Part shown: positions 15,065 to 28,577 of the stretch, piece by piece
How the letters are laid out: every line of letters begins with the position of its first letter
Position numbering within the stretch: the stretch's first letter is position 1
Source: Megachile rotundata
Taxonomy: Eukaryota > Arthropoda > Insecta > Hymenoptera > Megachilidae
Reading direction: 5' to 3'
NCBI RefSeq assembly: GCF_050947335.1
Contig: NW_027473327.1
Span: 744,001-808,000 of the forward strand
Length of the DNA stretch: 64,000 nt
Translations under genes and position numbers: made by a program
The notes under the pieces: generated by a model
Database searches by the model: none
What the model was told of the DNA's origin: nothing
The model's input: only the letters and a program-made list of their open reading frames with translations

Positions 15065-18000
15065 TGATTGTGATTGTATGATTGTATTTGGGAGATTGTA
15101 TTTGGGATATTGTAATTGTATGATTGCGATTGTATGATTGTGATTGTATGATTGTGATTGTATGATTGTATTTGCGAGATTGCATTTGGGATACTGTAAT
15201 TGTATGATTGCGATTGTATGATTGCGATTGTATGATTGTGATTGTATGATTATGTATGTATGATTGTGATTGTATGATTGTATTTGGGAGATTGTATTTG
15301 GGATATTGTAATTGTATGATTGCGATTGTATGATTGTGATTGTATGGTTATGATTGTATGATTGCGATTGTATGATTGCGATTGTATGATTGTGATTGTA
15401 TGATTAAGTTTGTATTTTTGTGATTTTATGATTGTGATTGTATGATTGTGATTGTATGATTGTGATTGTATGATTGTGATTGTATGATTGTGATTGTATG
15501 ATTGTGATTGTATGATTGCGATTGTATGAATGCGATTGTATGATTGTGATTGCATAATTGTGATTGTATGATTGTGATTGTATGATTGTGATTGTCTGAT
15601 TGTGGTTGTATGATTGTGATTGTATGATAGAGATTGTATGATTGTGATTGTATGATTGCGATTGTATGATTGCGATTGTATGATTGCGATTGTATGATTG
15701 TGATTGTATGATTGTGGTTGTATGGTTGTGATTGTATGATTGAGATTGTATGATTGTGATTGTATGATTGCGATTGTATGATTGCGATTGTATGATTGTG
15801 ATTGCATGATTTTGAATGTATGATTGTGATTGTATGATTGTGATTGTATGATTGTGATTGTATGATTGTGATTGTATGATTGTGATTGTATGATTGTGAT
15901 TGTATGATTGTCATTGTATGATTGTGATAGTATGATTGTGATTGTATGATTGTGATTGTATGATTGTGATTGTATGATTATGATTGTATGATTGCGATTG
16001 TATGATTGTATTTGGGTGATTGTATTTGGGAGATTGTATTTGGGAGATTGTAATTGTATGATTGCGATTGTATGATTGTGATTGTATGATTGTGATGTAT
16101 GATTGTAATTGTATGATTATGATTGTATGATTGCGATTGTATGATTGAGATTGTATGATTGTTATTGTATGCTTGCGATTGTATGAATGTGATTGTATGA
16201 TTGTGATTGTATGATTGTGATTGTATGATTGTGATTGTATGATTGTGATTGTATGATTGTGATTGTATGATTGTGATTGTATGATTGTGATTGTATGATT
16301 GTGATTGTATGGTTGTGATTGAATGATTGTGAATGTACGATCGTGATTGTACGATTGCGATTGTATGATTGTGATTGTATGATTGAGATTGTATGATTGT
16401 GATTGTATGCTTGCGATTGTATGATTGTGATTGTATGATTGTGATTGTATGATTGGGATTGTATGATTGTGATTGTATAGTTGTGATTGTATGATTGTGA
16501 ATGTACGATTGTGATTGTACGATTGCGATTGTATGATTGTGATTGTATGATTGTGATTGTATGATTGTGATTGTATGATTGTGATTGTATGATTGTATTT
16601 GGGAGATTGTATTTGGGATATTGTAATTGTATGATTGCGATTGTATGATTGCGATTGTATGATTGTGATTACATGATTGTGATTGTATGATTGTGATTGT
16701 ATGATTGTGATTGTATGATTGTGATTGTATGAGTGTGATTGTGTGATTGTGGTTGTGCGATTGATATTGTACGATTGTGATTGTACGATTGTGATTGGAT
16801 GATTGTGATTGTATGATTAAGATTCTATGATTGTGATTGCATGATTGCGATTGTATGATTGTGATTGCATGATTTCGAATGTATGATTGTGATTGTATGA
16901 TTGTGATTGTATGATTGTGATTGTATGATTGTGATTGTATGATTGTGATTGTATGATTGTGATTGTATGATTGTGATTGTATGATTGTGATTGTATGATT
17001 GTGATTGTATGATTGTGAAAGTATGATTGTGATTGTATGATTGTGATTGTATGATTGTGATTGTATGATTGTGATTGTATGATTGTGATTGTATGATTGT
17101 GATTGTATGATTGTGATTGTATGATTGTGATTGTATGATTGTGATTGTATGATTGTGATTGTATGATTGTGATTGTATGATTGTGATTGTATGATTGTGA
17201 TAGTATGATTGTGATTGTATGATTGTGATTGTATGATTGTGATTGTATGATTGTATTTGGGAGATTGTATTTGGGAGATTGTATTTGGGAGATTGTAATT
17301 GTATGATTGCGATTGTATGATTGTGATTGTATGATTGTGATGTATGATTGTAATTGTATGATTATGATTGTATGACTGTGATTGTATGATTGTGATGGTA
17401 TGATTGTGATTGTATGATTGCGATCGTATGATTGTGATTGTATGATTATGATTGTATGATTGCGATTGTATGATTGCGATTGTATGATTGTGATTGTATG
17501 ATTAAGTTTGTATTTTTGTGATTTTATGATTGTGATTGTATGATTGTGATTGTATGATTGTGATTGTATGATTGTGATTGTATGATTGTGATTGTATGAT
17601 TGTGATTGTATGATTGCGATTGTATGAATGCGATTGTATGATTGTGATTGCATAATTGTGATTGTATGATTGTGATTGTATGATTGTGATTGTCTGATTG
17701 TGGTTGTATGATTGTGATTGTATGATAGAGATTGTATGATTGTGATTGTATGATTGCGATTGTATGATTGCGATTGTATGATTGCGATTGTATGATTGTG
17801 ATTGTATGATTGTGGTTGTATGGTTGTGATTGTATGATTGAGATTGTATGATTGTGATTGTATGATTGCGATTGTATGATTGCGATTGTATGATTGTGAT
17901 TGCATGATTTTGAATGTATGATTGTGATTGTATGATTGTGATTGTATGATTGTGATTGTATGATTGTGATTGTATGATTGTGATTGTATGATTGTGATTG

Positions 18001-20929
18001 TATGATTGTCATTGTATGATTGTGATAGTATGATTGTGATTGTATGATTGTGATTGTATGATTGTGATTGTATGATTGCGATTGTATGATTGTATTTGGG
18101 TGATTGTATTTGGGAGATTGTATTTGGGAGATTGTAATTGTATGATTGCGATTGTATGATTGTGATTGTATGATTGTGATGTATGATTGTAATTGTATGA
18201 TTATGATTGTATGATTGTGATTGTATGATTGAGATTGTATGATTGTTATTGTATGCTTGCGATTGTATGAATGTGATTGTATGATTGTGATTGTATGATT
18301 GTGATTGTATGATTGTGATTGTATGATTGTGATTGTATGATTGTGATTGTATGATTGTGATTGTATGATTGTGATTGTATGATTGTGATTGTATGATTGT
18401 GATTGTATGGTTGTGATTGAATGATTGTGAATGTACGATTGTGATTGTACGATTGCGATTGTATGATTGTGATTGTATGATTGAGATTGTATGATTGTGA
18501 TTGTATGCTTGCGATTGTATGATTGTGATTGTATGATTGTGATTGTATGATTGTGATTGTATGATTGTGCTTGTATGATTGTGATTGTATGATTATGATT
18601 GTATGATTGTGATTGTATGATTGTGATTGTATGATTGTGATTGTATGATTGTGATAGTATGATTGTGATTGTATGATTGTGATTGTATGACTGTGATTGT
18701 ATGATTGTGATTGTATGATTGTTAAAGTATGATTGTGATGGTATGATTGTTAAAGTATGATTGTGATGGTATGATTGTGATTGTATGATTGTGATAGTAT
18801 GATTGTGATTGTATGATTGCGATTGTATGATTGTGATTGTATGATTGCGATTGTATGAATGCTATTGTATGATTGTGATTGTATGATTGTGATTGTATGA
18901 TTGTGATTGTATGATTGTGATTGTATGATTGTGATTGTATGATTGTGATTGTATGATTGTGATTGTATGATTGTGATTGTATGATTGTATTTGGGAGATT
19001 GTATTTGGGATATTGTAATTGTATGATTGCGATTGTATGATTGTGATTGTATGATTGTGATTGTATGATTGTGATTGTATGATTGTGATTGTATGATTGT
19101 CATTGTATGATTGTGATAGTATGATTGTGATTGTATGATTGTGATTGTATGATTGTGATTGTATGATTATGATTGTATGATTGCGATTGTATGATTGTAT
19201 TTGGGTGATTGTATTTGGGAGATTGTATTTGGGAGATTATAATTGTATGATTGCGATTGTATGATTGTGATTGTATGATTGTGATGTGTGATTGTAATTG
19301 TATGATTATGATTGTATGATTGTGATTGTATGATTGAGATTGTATGATTGTTATTGTATGATTGTGATGTATGATTGTAATTGTATGATTATGATTGTAT
19401 GATTGTGATTGTATGATTGAGATTGTATGATTGTTATTGTATGCTTGCGATTGTATGAATGTGATTGTATGATTGTGATTGTATGATTGTGATTGTATGA
19501 TTGTGATTGTATGATTGTGATTGTATGATTGTGATTGTATGATTGTGATTGTATGATTGTGATTGTATGATTGTGATTGTATGATTGTGATTGTATGATT
19601 GTGATTGTATGATTGTGATTGTATGGTTGTGATTGTATGATTGTGAATGTACGATTGTGATTGTACGATTGCGATTGTATGATTGTGATTGTATGATTGT
19701 GATTGTATGATTGTGATTGTATGATTGTGATTGTATGATTGTATTTGGGAGATTGTATTTGGGATATTGTAATTGTATGATTGCGATTGTATGATTGCGA
19801 TTGTATGATTGTGATTACATGATTGTGATTGGATGATTGTGATTGTATGATTGTGATTGTATGATTGTGATTGTATGAGTGTGATTGTGTGATTGTGGTT
19901 GTGCGATTGATATTGTACGATTGTGATTGTATGATTAAGATTCTATGATTGTGATTGCATGATTGCGATTGTATGATTGTGATTGCATGATTTCGAATGT
20001 ATGATTGTGATTGTATGATTGTGATTGTATGATTGTGATTGTATGATTGTGATTGTATGATTGTGATTGTATGATTGTGATTGTATGATTGTGATTGTAT
20101 GATTGTGATTGTATGATTGTGATTGTATGATTGTGATTGTATGATTGTGATTGTATGATTGTGATTGTATGATTGTGATTGTATGATTGTGATTGTATGA
20201 TTGTGATTGTATGATTGTGATAGTATGATTGTGATTGTATGATTGTGATTGTATGATTGTGATTGTATGATTGTGATTGTATGATTGTGATTGTATGATT
20301 GTGATTGTATGATTATGGTTGTATGATTGTGATTGTATGATTGTGATTGTATGATTGTGATTGTATGATTGTGAATGCATGATTGTGATAGTATGATTGT
20401 GATTGTATGATTGTGATGTATGATTGTAATTGTATGATTATGATTGTATGATTGTGATTCTGTGATTGTGATTGTATGATTGTATTTGGGAGATTGTATT
20501 TGGGATATTGTAATTGTATGATTGCGATTGTATGATTGTGATTGTATGATTGTGATTGTATGATTGTATTTGCGAGATTGCATTTGGGATACTGTAATTG
20601 TATGATTGCGATTGTATGATTGCGATTGTATGATTGTGATTGTATGATTATGTATGTATGATTGTGATTGTATGATTGTATTTGGGAGATTGTATTTGGG
20701 ATATTGTAATTGTATGATTGCGATTGTATGATTGTGATTGTATGATTGTGATGTATGATTGTAAGTGTATGATTATGATTGTATGACTGTGATTGTATGA
20801 TTGTGATGGTATGATTGTGATTGTATGATTGCGATCGTATGATTGTGATTGTATGGTTATGATTGTATGATTGCGATTGTATGATTGCGATTGTATGATT
20901 GTGATTGTATGATTAAGTTTGTATTTTTG

Positions 20930-21120
20930 TGATTTTATGATTGTGATTGTATGATTGTGATTGTATGATTGTGATTGTATGATTGTGATTGTATGATTGT
21001 GATTGTATGATTGTGATTGTATGATTGTGATTGTATGATTGCGATTGTATGAATGCGATTGTATGATTGTGATTGTATGATTGTGATTGTATGATTGTGA
21101 TTGTATGATTGTCATTGTAT
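20930..21120. repeat. 168-bp deletion relative to macro-copy 2
   Basis: Before this point the offset to copy 2 is 14,881 and after it 15,049, a change of 168 bp (12 x 14). Copy 2 carries TGCATAATTG, TGTGCTTGTCTG, GATAGAG and a run of TGCG units at about 35,940-36,080. Here TGAATGCGATTG near 21,052 passes straight into consensus units and GATTGTCATTG. All other modules of this class keep the segment, so it was probably lost in copy 1. Confidence 0.8.
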
Positions 21121-21923
21121 GATTGTGATAGTATGATTGTGATTGTATGATTGTGATTGTATGATTGTGATTGTATGATTATGATTGTATGATTGCGATT
21201 GTATGATTGTATTTGGGTGATTGTATTTGGGAGATTGTATTTGGGAGATTGTAATTGTATGATTGCGATTGTATGATTGTGATTGTATGATCGTGATTGT
21301 ATGATTGTGATTGTATGATTGTGATTGTATGATTGTGATTGTATGATTGTGATTGTATGATTATGGTTGTATGATTGTGATTGTATGATTGTGATTGTAT
21401 GATTGTGATTGTATGATTGTGAATGCATGATTGTGATAGTATGAATGTGATTGTATGATTGTGATTGTATGATTGTGATTGTATGATTGTGATTGTATGA
21501 TTGTGATTGTATGATTGTGATTGTATGATTGTGATTGTATGATTTGGATTGTATGATTGTGATTGTATGATTGTGATTGTATGATTGTGATTGTATGGTT
21601 GTGATTGAATGATTGTGAATGTACGATCGTGATTGTACGATTGCGATTGTATGATTGTGATTGTATGATTGAGATTGTATGATTGAGATTGTATGATTGT
21701 GATTGTATGCTTGCGATTGTATGATTGTGATTGTATGATTGTGATTGTATGATTGTGATTGTATGATTGTGCTTGTATGATTGTGATTGTATGATTATGA
21801 TTGTATGATTGTGATTGTATGATTGTGATTGTATGATTGTGATTGTATGATTGTGATAGTATGATTGTGATTGTATGATTGTGATTGTATGACTGTGATT
21901 GTATGATTGTGATTGTATGATTG

Positions 21924-24900
21924 TTAAAGTATGATTGTGATGGTATGATTGTTAAAGTATGATTGTGATGGTATGATTGTGATTGTATGATTGTGATAGT
22001 ATGATTGTGATTGTATGATTGCGATTGTATGATTGTGATTGTATGATTGCGATTGTATGAATGCTATTGTATGATTGTGATTGTATGATTGTGATTGTAT
22101 GATTGAGATTGTATGATTGTGATTGTATGCTTGCGATTGCATGATTGTGATTGTATGATTGTGATTGTATGATTGTGATTGTATGATTGTGATTGTATGA
22201 TTGTGATTGTATGATTATGATTGTATGATTGTGATTGTATGATTGTGATTGTATGGTTGTGATTGTATGATTGTGATAGTATGACTGTGATTGTATGATT
22301 GTGATTGTATGACTGTGATTGTATGATTGTGATTGTATGATTGTGATTGTATGATTGTGAAAGTATGATTGTGATGGTATGATTGTGATTGTATGATTGT
22401 GATTGTATGATTGTGATTGTCTGATTGTGGTTGTGCGATTGTGATTGTACGATTGTGATTGTACGATTGTTATTGAATGATTGTGATTGTATGATTGTGA
22501 TTGTATGATTGTATTTGCGAGATTGTATTTGGGATACTGTAATTGTATGATTGCGATTGTATGATTGCGATTGTATGATTGTGATTGTATGATTATGTAT
22601 GTATGATTGTGATTGTATGATTGTATTTGGGAGATTGTATTTGGGAGATTGTATTTGGGAGATTGTAATTGTATGATTGCGATTGTATGATTGTGATTGT
22701 ATGATCGTGATTGTATGATTGTGATTGTATGATTGTGATTGTATGATTGTGATTGTATGATTGTGATTGTATGATTATGGTTGTATGATTGTGATTGTAT
22801 GATTGTGATTGTATGATTGTGATTGTATGATTGTGATTGTATGATTGTGAATGCATGATTGTGATAGTATGATTGTGATTGTATGATTGTGATGTATGAT
22901 TGTAATTGTATGATTATGATTGTATGATTGTGATTGTGTGATTGTGATTGTATGATTGTATTTGGGAGATTGTATTTGGGATATTGTAATTGTATGATTG
23001 CGATTGTATGATTGTGATTGTATGATTGTGATTGTATGATTGTATTTGCGAGATTGTATTTGGGATACTGTAATTGTATGATTGCGATTGTATGATTGCG
23101 ATTGTATGATTGTGATTGTATGATTATGTATGTATGATTGTGATTGTATGATTGTATTTGGGATATTGTAATTGTATGATTGCGATTGTATGATTGTGAT
23201 TGTATGATTGTGATGTATGATTGTAATTGTATGATTATGATTGTATGACTGTGATTGTATGATTGTGATGGTATGATTGTGATTGTATGATTGCGATCGT
23301 ATGATTGTGATTGTATGATTATGATTGTATGATTGCGATTGTATGATTGCGATTGTATGATTGTGATTGTATGATTAAGTTTGTATTTTTGTGATTTTAT
23401 GATTGTGATTGTATGATTGTGATTGTATGATTGTGATTGTATGATTGTGATTGTATGATTGTGATTGTATGATTGTGATTGTATGATTGCGATTGTATGA
23501 ATGCGATTGTATGATTGTGATTGCATAATTGTGATTGTATGATTGTGATTGTATGATTGTGATTGTCTGATTGTGGTTGTATGATTGTGATTGTATGATA
23601 GAGATTGTATGATTGTGATTGTATGATTGCGATTGTATGATTGCGATTGTATGATTGCGATTGTATGATTGTGATTGTATGATTGTGGTTGTATGGTTGT
23701 GATTGTATGATTGAGATTGTATGATTGTGATTGTATGATTGCGATTGTATGATTGCGATTGTATGATTCTGATTGCATGATTTTGAATGTATGATTGTGA
23801 TTGTATGATTGTGATTGTATGATTGTGATTGTATGATTGTGATTGTATGATTGTGATTGTATGATTGTGATTGTATGATTGTGATTGTATGATTGTGATT
23901 GTATGATTGTGATTGTATGATTGTGATTGTATGATTGTGATTGTATGATTGTGATTGTATGATTGTGATTGTATGATTGTGATTGTATGATTGTGATTGT
24001 ATGGTTGTGATTGTATGATTGTGAATGTACGATTGTGATTGTACGATTGCGATTGTATGATTGTGATTGTATGATTGTGATTGTATGATTGTGATTGTAT
24101 GATTGTGATTGTATGATTGTATTTGGGAGATTGTATTTGGGATATTGTAATTGTATGATTGCGATTGTATGATTGCGATTGTATGATTGTGATTACATGA
24201 TTGTGATTGGATGATTGTGATTGTATGATTGTGATTGTATGATTGTGATTGTATGAGTGTGATTGTGTGATTGTGGTTGTGCGATTGATATTGTACGATT
24301 GTGATTGTATGATTAAGATTCTATGATTGTGATTGCATGATTGCGATTGTATGATTGTGATTGCATGATTTCGAATGTATGATTGTGATTGTATGATTGT
24401 GATTGTATGATTGTGATTGTATGATTGTGATTGTATGATTGTGATTGTATGATTGTGATTGTATGATTGTGATTGTATGATTGTGAAAGTATGATTGTGA
24501 TTGTATGATTGTGATTGTATGATTGTGATTGTATGATTGTGATTGTATGATTGTGATTGTATGATTGTGATTGTATGATTGTGATTGTATGATTGTGATT
24601 GTATGATTGTGATTGTATGATTGTGATTGTATGATTGTGATTGTATGATTGTGATTGTATGATTGTGATAGTATGATTGTGATTGTATGATTGTGATTGT
24701 ATGATTGTGATTGTATGATTGTATTTGGGAGATTGTATTTGGGAGATTGTATTTGGGAGATTGTAATTGTATGATTGCGATTGTATGATTGTGATTGTAT
24801 GATCGTGATTGTATGATTGTGATTGTATGATTGTGATTGTATGATTGTGATTGTATGATTGTGATTGTATGATTATGGTTGTATGATTGTGATTGTATGA

Positions 24901-27900
24901 TTGTGATTGTATGATTGTGATTGTATGATTGTGAATGCATGATTGTGATAGTATGATTGTGATTGTATGATTGTGATGTATGATTGTAATTGTATGATTA
25001 TGATTGTATGATTGTGATTCTGTGATTGTGATTGTATGATTGTATTTGGGAGATTGTATTTGGGATATTGTAATTGTATGATTGCGATTGTATGATTGTG
25101 ATTGTATGATTGTGATTGTATGATTGTATTTGCGAGATTGCATTTGGGATACTGTAATTGTATGATTGCGATTGTATGATTGCGATTGTATGATTGTGAT
25201 TGTATGATTATGTATGTATGATTGTGATTGTATGATTGTATTTGGGAGATTGTATTTGGGATATTGTAATTGTATGATTGCGATTGTATGATTGTGATTG
25301 TATGATTGTGATGTATGATTGTAAGTGTATGATTATGATTGTATGACTGTGATTGTATGATTGTGATGGTATGATTGTGATTGTATGATTGCGATCGTAT
25401 GATTGTGATTGTATGGTTATGATTGTATGATTGCGATTGTATGATTGCGATTGTATGATTGTGATTGTATGATTAAGTTTGTATTTTTGTGATTTTATGA
25501 TTGTGATTGTATGATTGTGATTGTATGATTGTGATTGTATGATTGTGATTGTATGATTGTGATTGTATGATTGTGATTGTATGATTGTGATTGTATGATT
25601 GTGATTGTATGATTGCGATTGTATGAATGCGATTGTATGATTGTGATTGCATAATTGTGATTGTATGATTGTGATTGTATGATTGTGCTTGTCTGATTGT
25701 GGTTGTATGATTGTGATTGTATGATAGAGATTGTATGATTGTGATTGTATGATTGCGATTGTATGATTGCGATTGTATGATTGCGATTGTATGATTGTGA
25801 TTGTATGATTGTGATTGTATGATTGTGATTGTATGATTGTGATTGTATGATTGTGATTGTATGATTGTCATTGTATGATTGTGATAGTATGATTGTGATT
25901 GTATGATTGTGATTGTATGATTGTGATTGTATGATTATGATTGTATGATTGCGATTGTATGATTGTATTTGGGTGATTGTATTTGGGAGATTGTATTTGG
26001 GAGATTGTAATTGTATGATTGCGATTGTATGATTGTGATTGTATGATTGTGATGTATGATTGTAATTGTATGATTATGATTGTATGATTGTGATTGTATG
26101 ATTGAGATTGTATGATTGTTATTGTATGCTTGCGATTGTATGAATGTGATTGTATGATTGTGATTGTATGATTGTGATTGTATGATTGTGATTGTATGAT
26201 TGTGATTGTATGATTGTGATTGTATGATTGTGATTGTATGATTGTGATTGTACGGTTGTGATTGAATGATTGTGAATGTACGATCGTGATTGTACGATTG
26301 CGATTGTATGATTGTGATTGTATGATTGAGATTGTATGATTGAGATTGTATGATTGTGATTGTATGCTTGCGATTGTATGATTGTGATTGTATGATTGTG
26401 ATTGTATGATTGTGATTGTATGATTGTGCTTGTATGATTGTGATTGTATGATTATGATTGTATGATTGTGATTGTATGATTGTGATTGTATGATTGTGAT
26501 TGTATGATTGTGATAGTATGATAGTGATTGTATGATTGTGATTGTATGACTGTGATTGTATGATTGTGATTGTATGATTGTTAAAGTATGATTGTGATGG
26601 TATGATTGTTAAAGTATGATTGTGATGGTATGATTGTGATTGTATGATTGTGATAGTATGATTGTGATTGTATGATTGCGATTGTATGATTGTGATTGTA
26701 TGATTGCGATTGTATGAATGCTATTGTATGATTGTGATTGTATGATTGTGATTGTATGATTGAGATTGTATGATTGTGATTGTATGCTTGCGATTGCATG
26801 ATTGTGATTGTATGATTGTGATTGTATGATTGTGATTGTATGATTGTGATTGTATGATTATGATTGTATGATTGTGATTGTATGATTGTGATTGTATGGT
26901 TGTGATTGTATGATTGTGATAGTATGATTGTGATTGTATGATTGTGATTGTATGACTGTGATTGTATGATTGTGATTGTATGATTGTGATTGTATGATTG
27001 TGAAAGAATGATTGTGATGGTATGATTGTGATTGTATGATTGTGATTGTATGATTGTGATTGTATGATTGTGATTGTCTGATTGTGGTTGTGCGATTGTG
27101 ATTGTACGATTGTGATTGTACGATTGTTATTGAATGATTGTGATTGTATGATTGTGATTGTATGATTGTATTTGCGAGATTGTATTTGGGATACTGTAAT
27201 TGTATGATTGCGATTGTATGATTGCGATTGTATGACTGTGATTGTATGATTATGTATGTATGATTGTGATTGTATGATTGTATTTGGGAGATTGTATTTG
27301 GGAGATTGTATTTGGGAGATTGTAATTGTATGATTGCGATTGTATGATTGTGATTGTATGATCGTGATTGTATGATTGTGATTGTATGATTGTGATTGTA
27401 TGATTGTGATTGTATGATTGTGATTGTATGATTATGGTTGTATGATTGTGATTGTATGATTGTGATTGTATGATTGTGATTGTATGATTGTGATTGTATG
27501 ATTGTGAATGCATGATTGTGATAGTATGATTGTGATTGTATGATTGTGATGTATGATTGTAATTGTATGATTATGATTGTATGATTGTGATTGTGTGATT
27601 GTGATTGTATGATTGTATTTGGGAGATTGTATTTGGGATATTGTAATTGTATGATTGCGATTGTATGATTGTGATTGTATGATTGTGATTGTATGATTGT
27701 ATTTGCGAGATTGTATTTGGGATACTGTAATTGTATGATTGCGATTGTATGATTGCGATTGTATGATTGTGATTGTATGATTATGTATGTATGATTGTGA
27801 TTGTATGATTGTATTTGGGATATTGTAATTGTATGATTGCGATTGTATGATTGTGATTGTATGATTGTGATGTATGATTGTAATTGTATGATTATGATTG

Positions 27901-28435
27901 TATGACTGTGATTGTATGATTGTGATGGTATGATTGTGATTGTATGATTGCGATCGTATGATTGTGATTGTATGATTATGATTGTATGATTGCGATTGTA
28001 TGATTGCGATTGTATGATTGTGATTGTATGATTAAGTTTGTATTTTTGTGATTTTATGATTGTGATTGTATGATTGTGATTGTATGATTGTGATTGTATG
28101 ATTGTGATTGTATGATTGTGATTGTATGATTGTGATTGTATGATTGCGATTGTATGAATGCGATTGTATGATTGTGATTGCATAATTGTGATTGTATGAT
28201 TGTGATTGTATGATCGTGATTGTCTGATTGTGGTTGTATGATTGTGATTGTATGATAGAGATTGTATGATTGTGATTGTATGATTGCGATTGTATGATTG
28301 CGATTGTATGATTGCGATTGTATGATTGTGATTGTATGATTGTGGTTGTATGGTTGTGATTGTATGATTGAGATTGTATGATTGTGATTGTATGATTGCG
28401 ATTGTATGATTGCGATTGTATGATTGTGATTGCAT
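21924..28435. repeat. Internal 4,657-bp-spaced repeat inside the macro-block
   Basis: The TTAAAG pairs at 21,924 and 26,581, the TATGTATG to GAATGCATG stretch at 22,593 and 27,250, and the GATTTTGAATG region just after 23,778 and 28,435 are all exactly 4,657 bp apart. The same relation holds in copy 2 at 36,973 and 41,630. Each member has its own private variants: GATAGTATGACTG in the first, GAAAGAATG in the second. The 4,657-bp duplication is therefore older than the 15-kb duplication. Confidence 0.82.
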
Positions 28436-28577
28436 GATTTTGAATGTATGATTGTGATTGTATGATTGTGATTGTATGATTGTGATTGTATGATTGTGAT
28501 TGTATGATTGTGATTGTATGATTGTGATTGTATGATTGTGATTGTATGATTGCGATTGTATGATTGTGATTGTATGA
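28031..28577. repeat. 546-bp spacing of paired TTAAGTTTG markers, copy 1
   Basis: Two TTAAGTTTGTATTTTTG markers lie 546 bp apart (39 x 14). Everywhere else in the macro-blocks their spacing is 1.7-3.5 kb. The second marker repeats the module of the first: a TGCATAATTG unit, a GATAGAG unit and a run of TGCG units. The second uses TGTGCTTGTCTG where the first uses ATCGTGATTGTCTG. Confidence 0.8.
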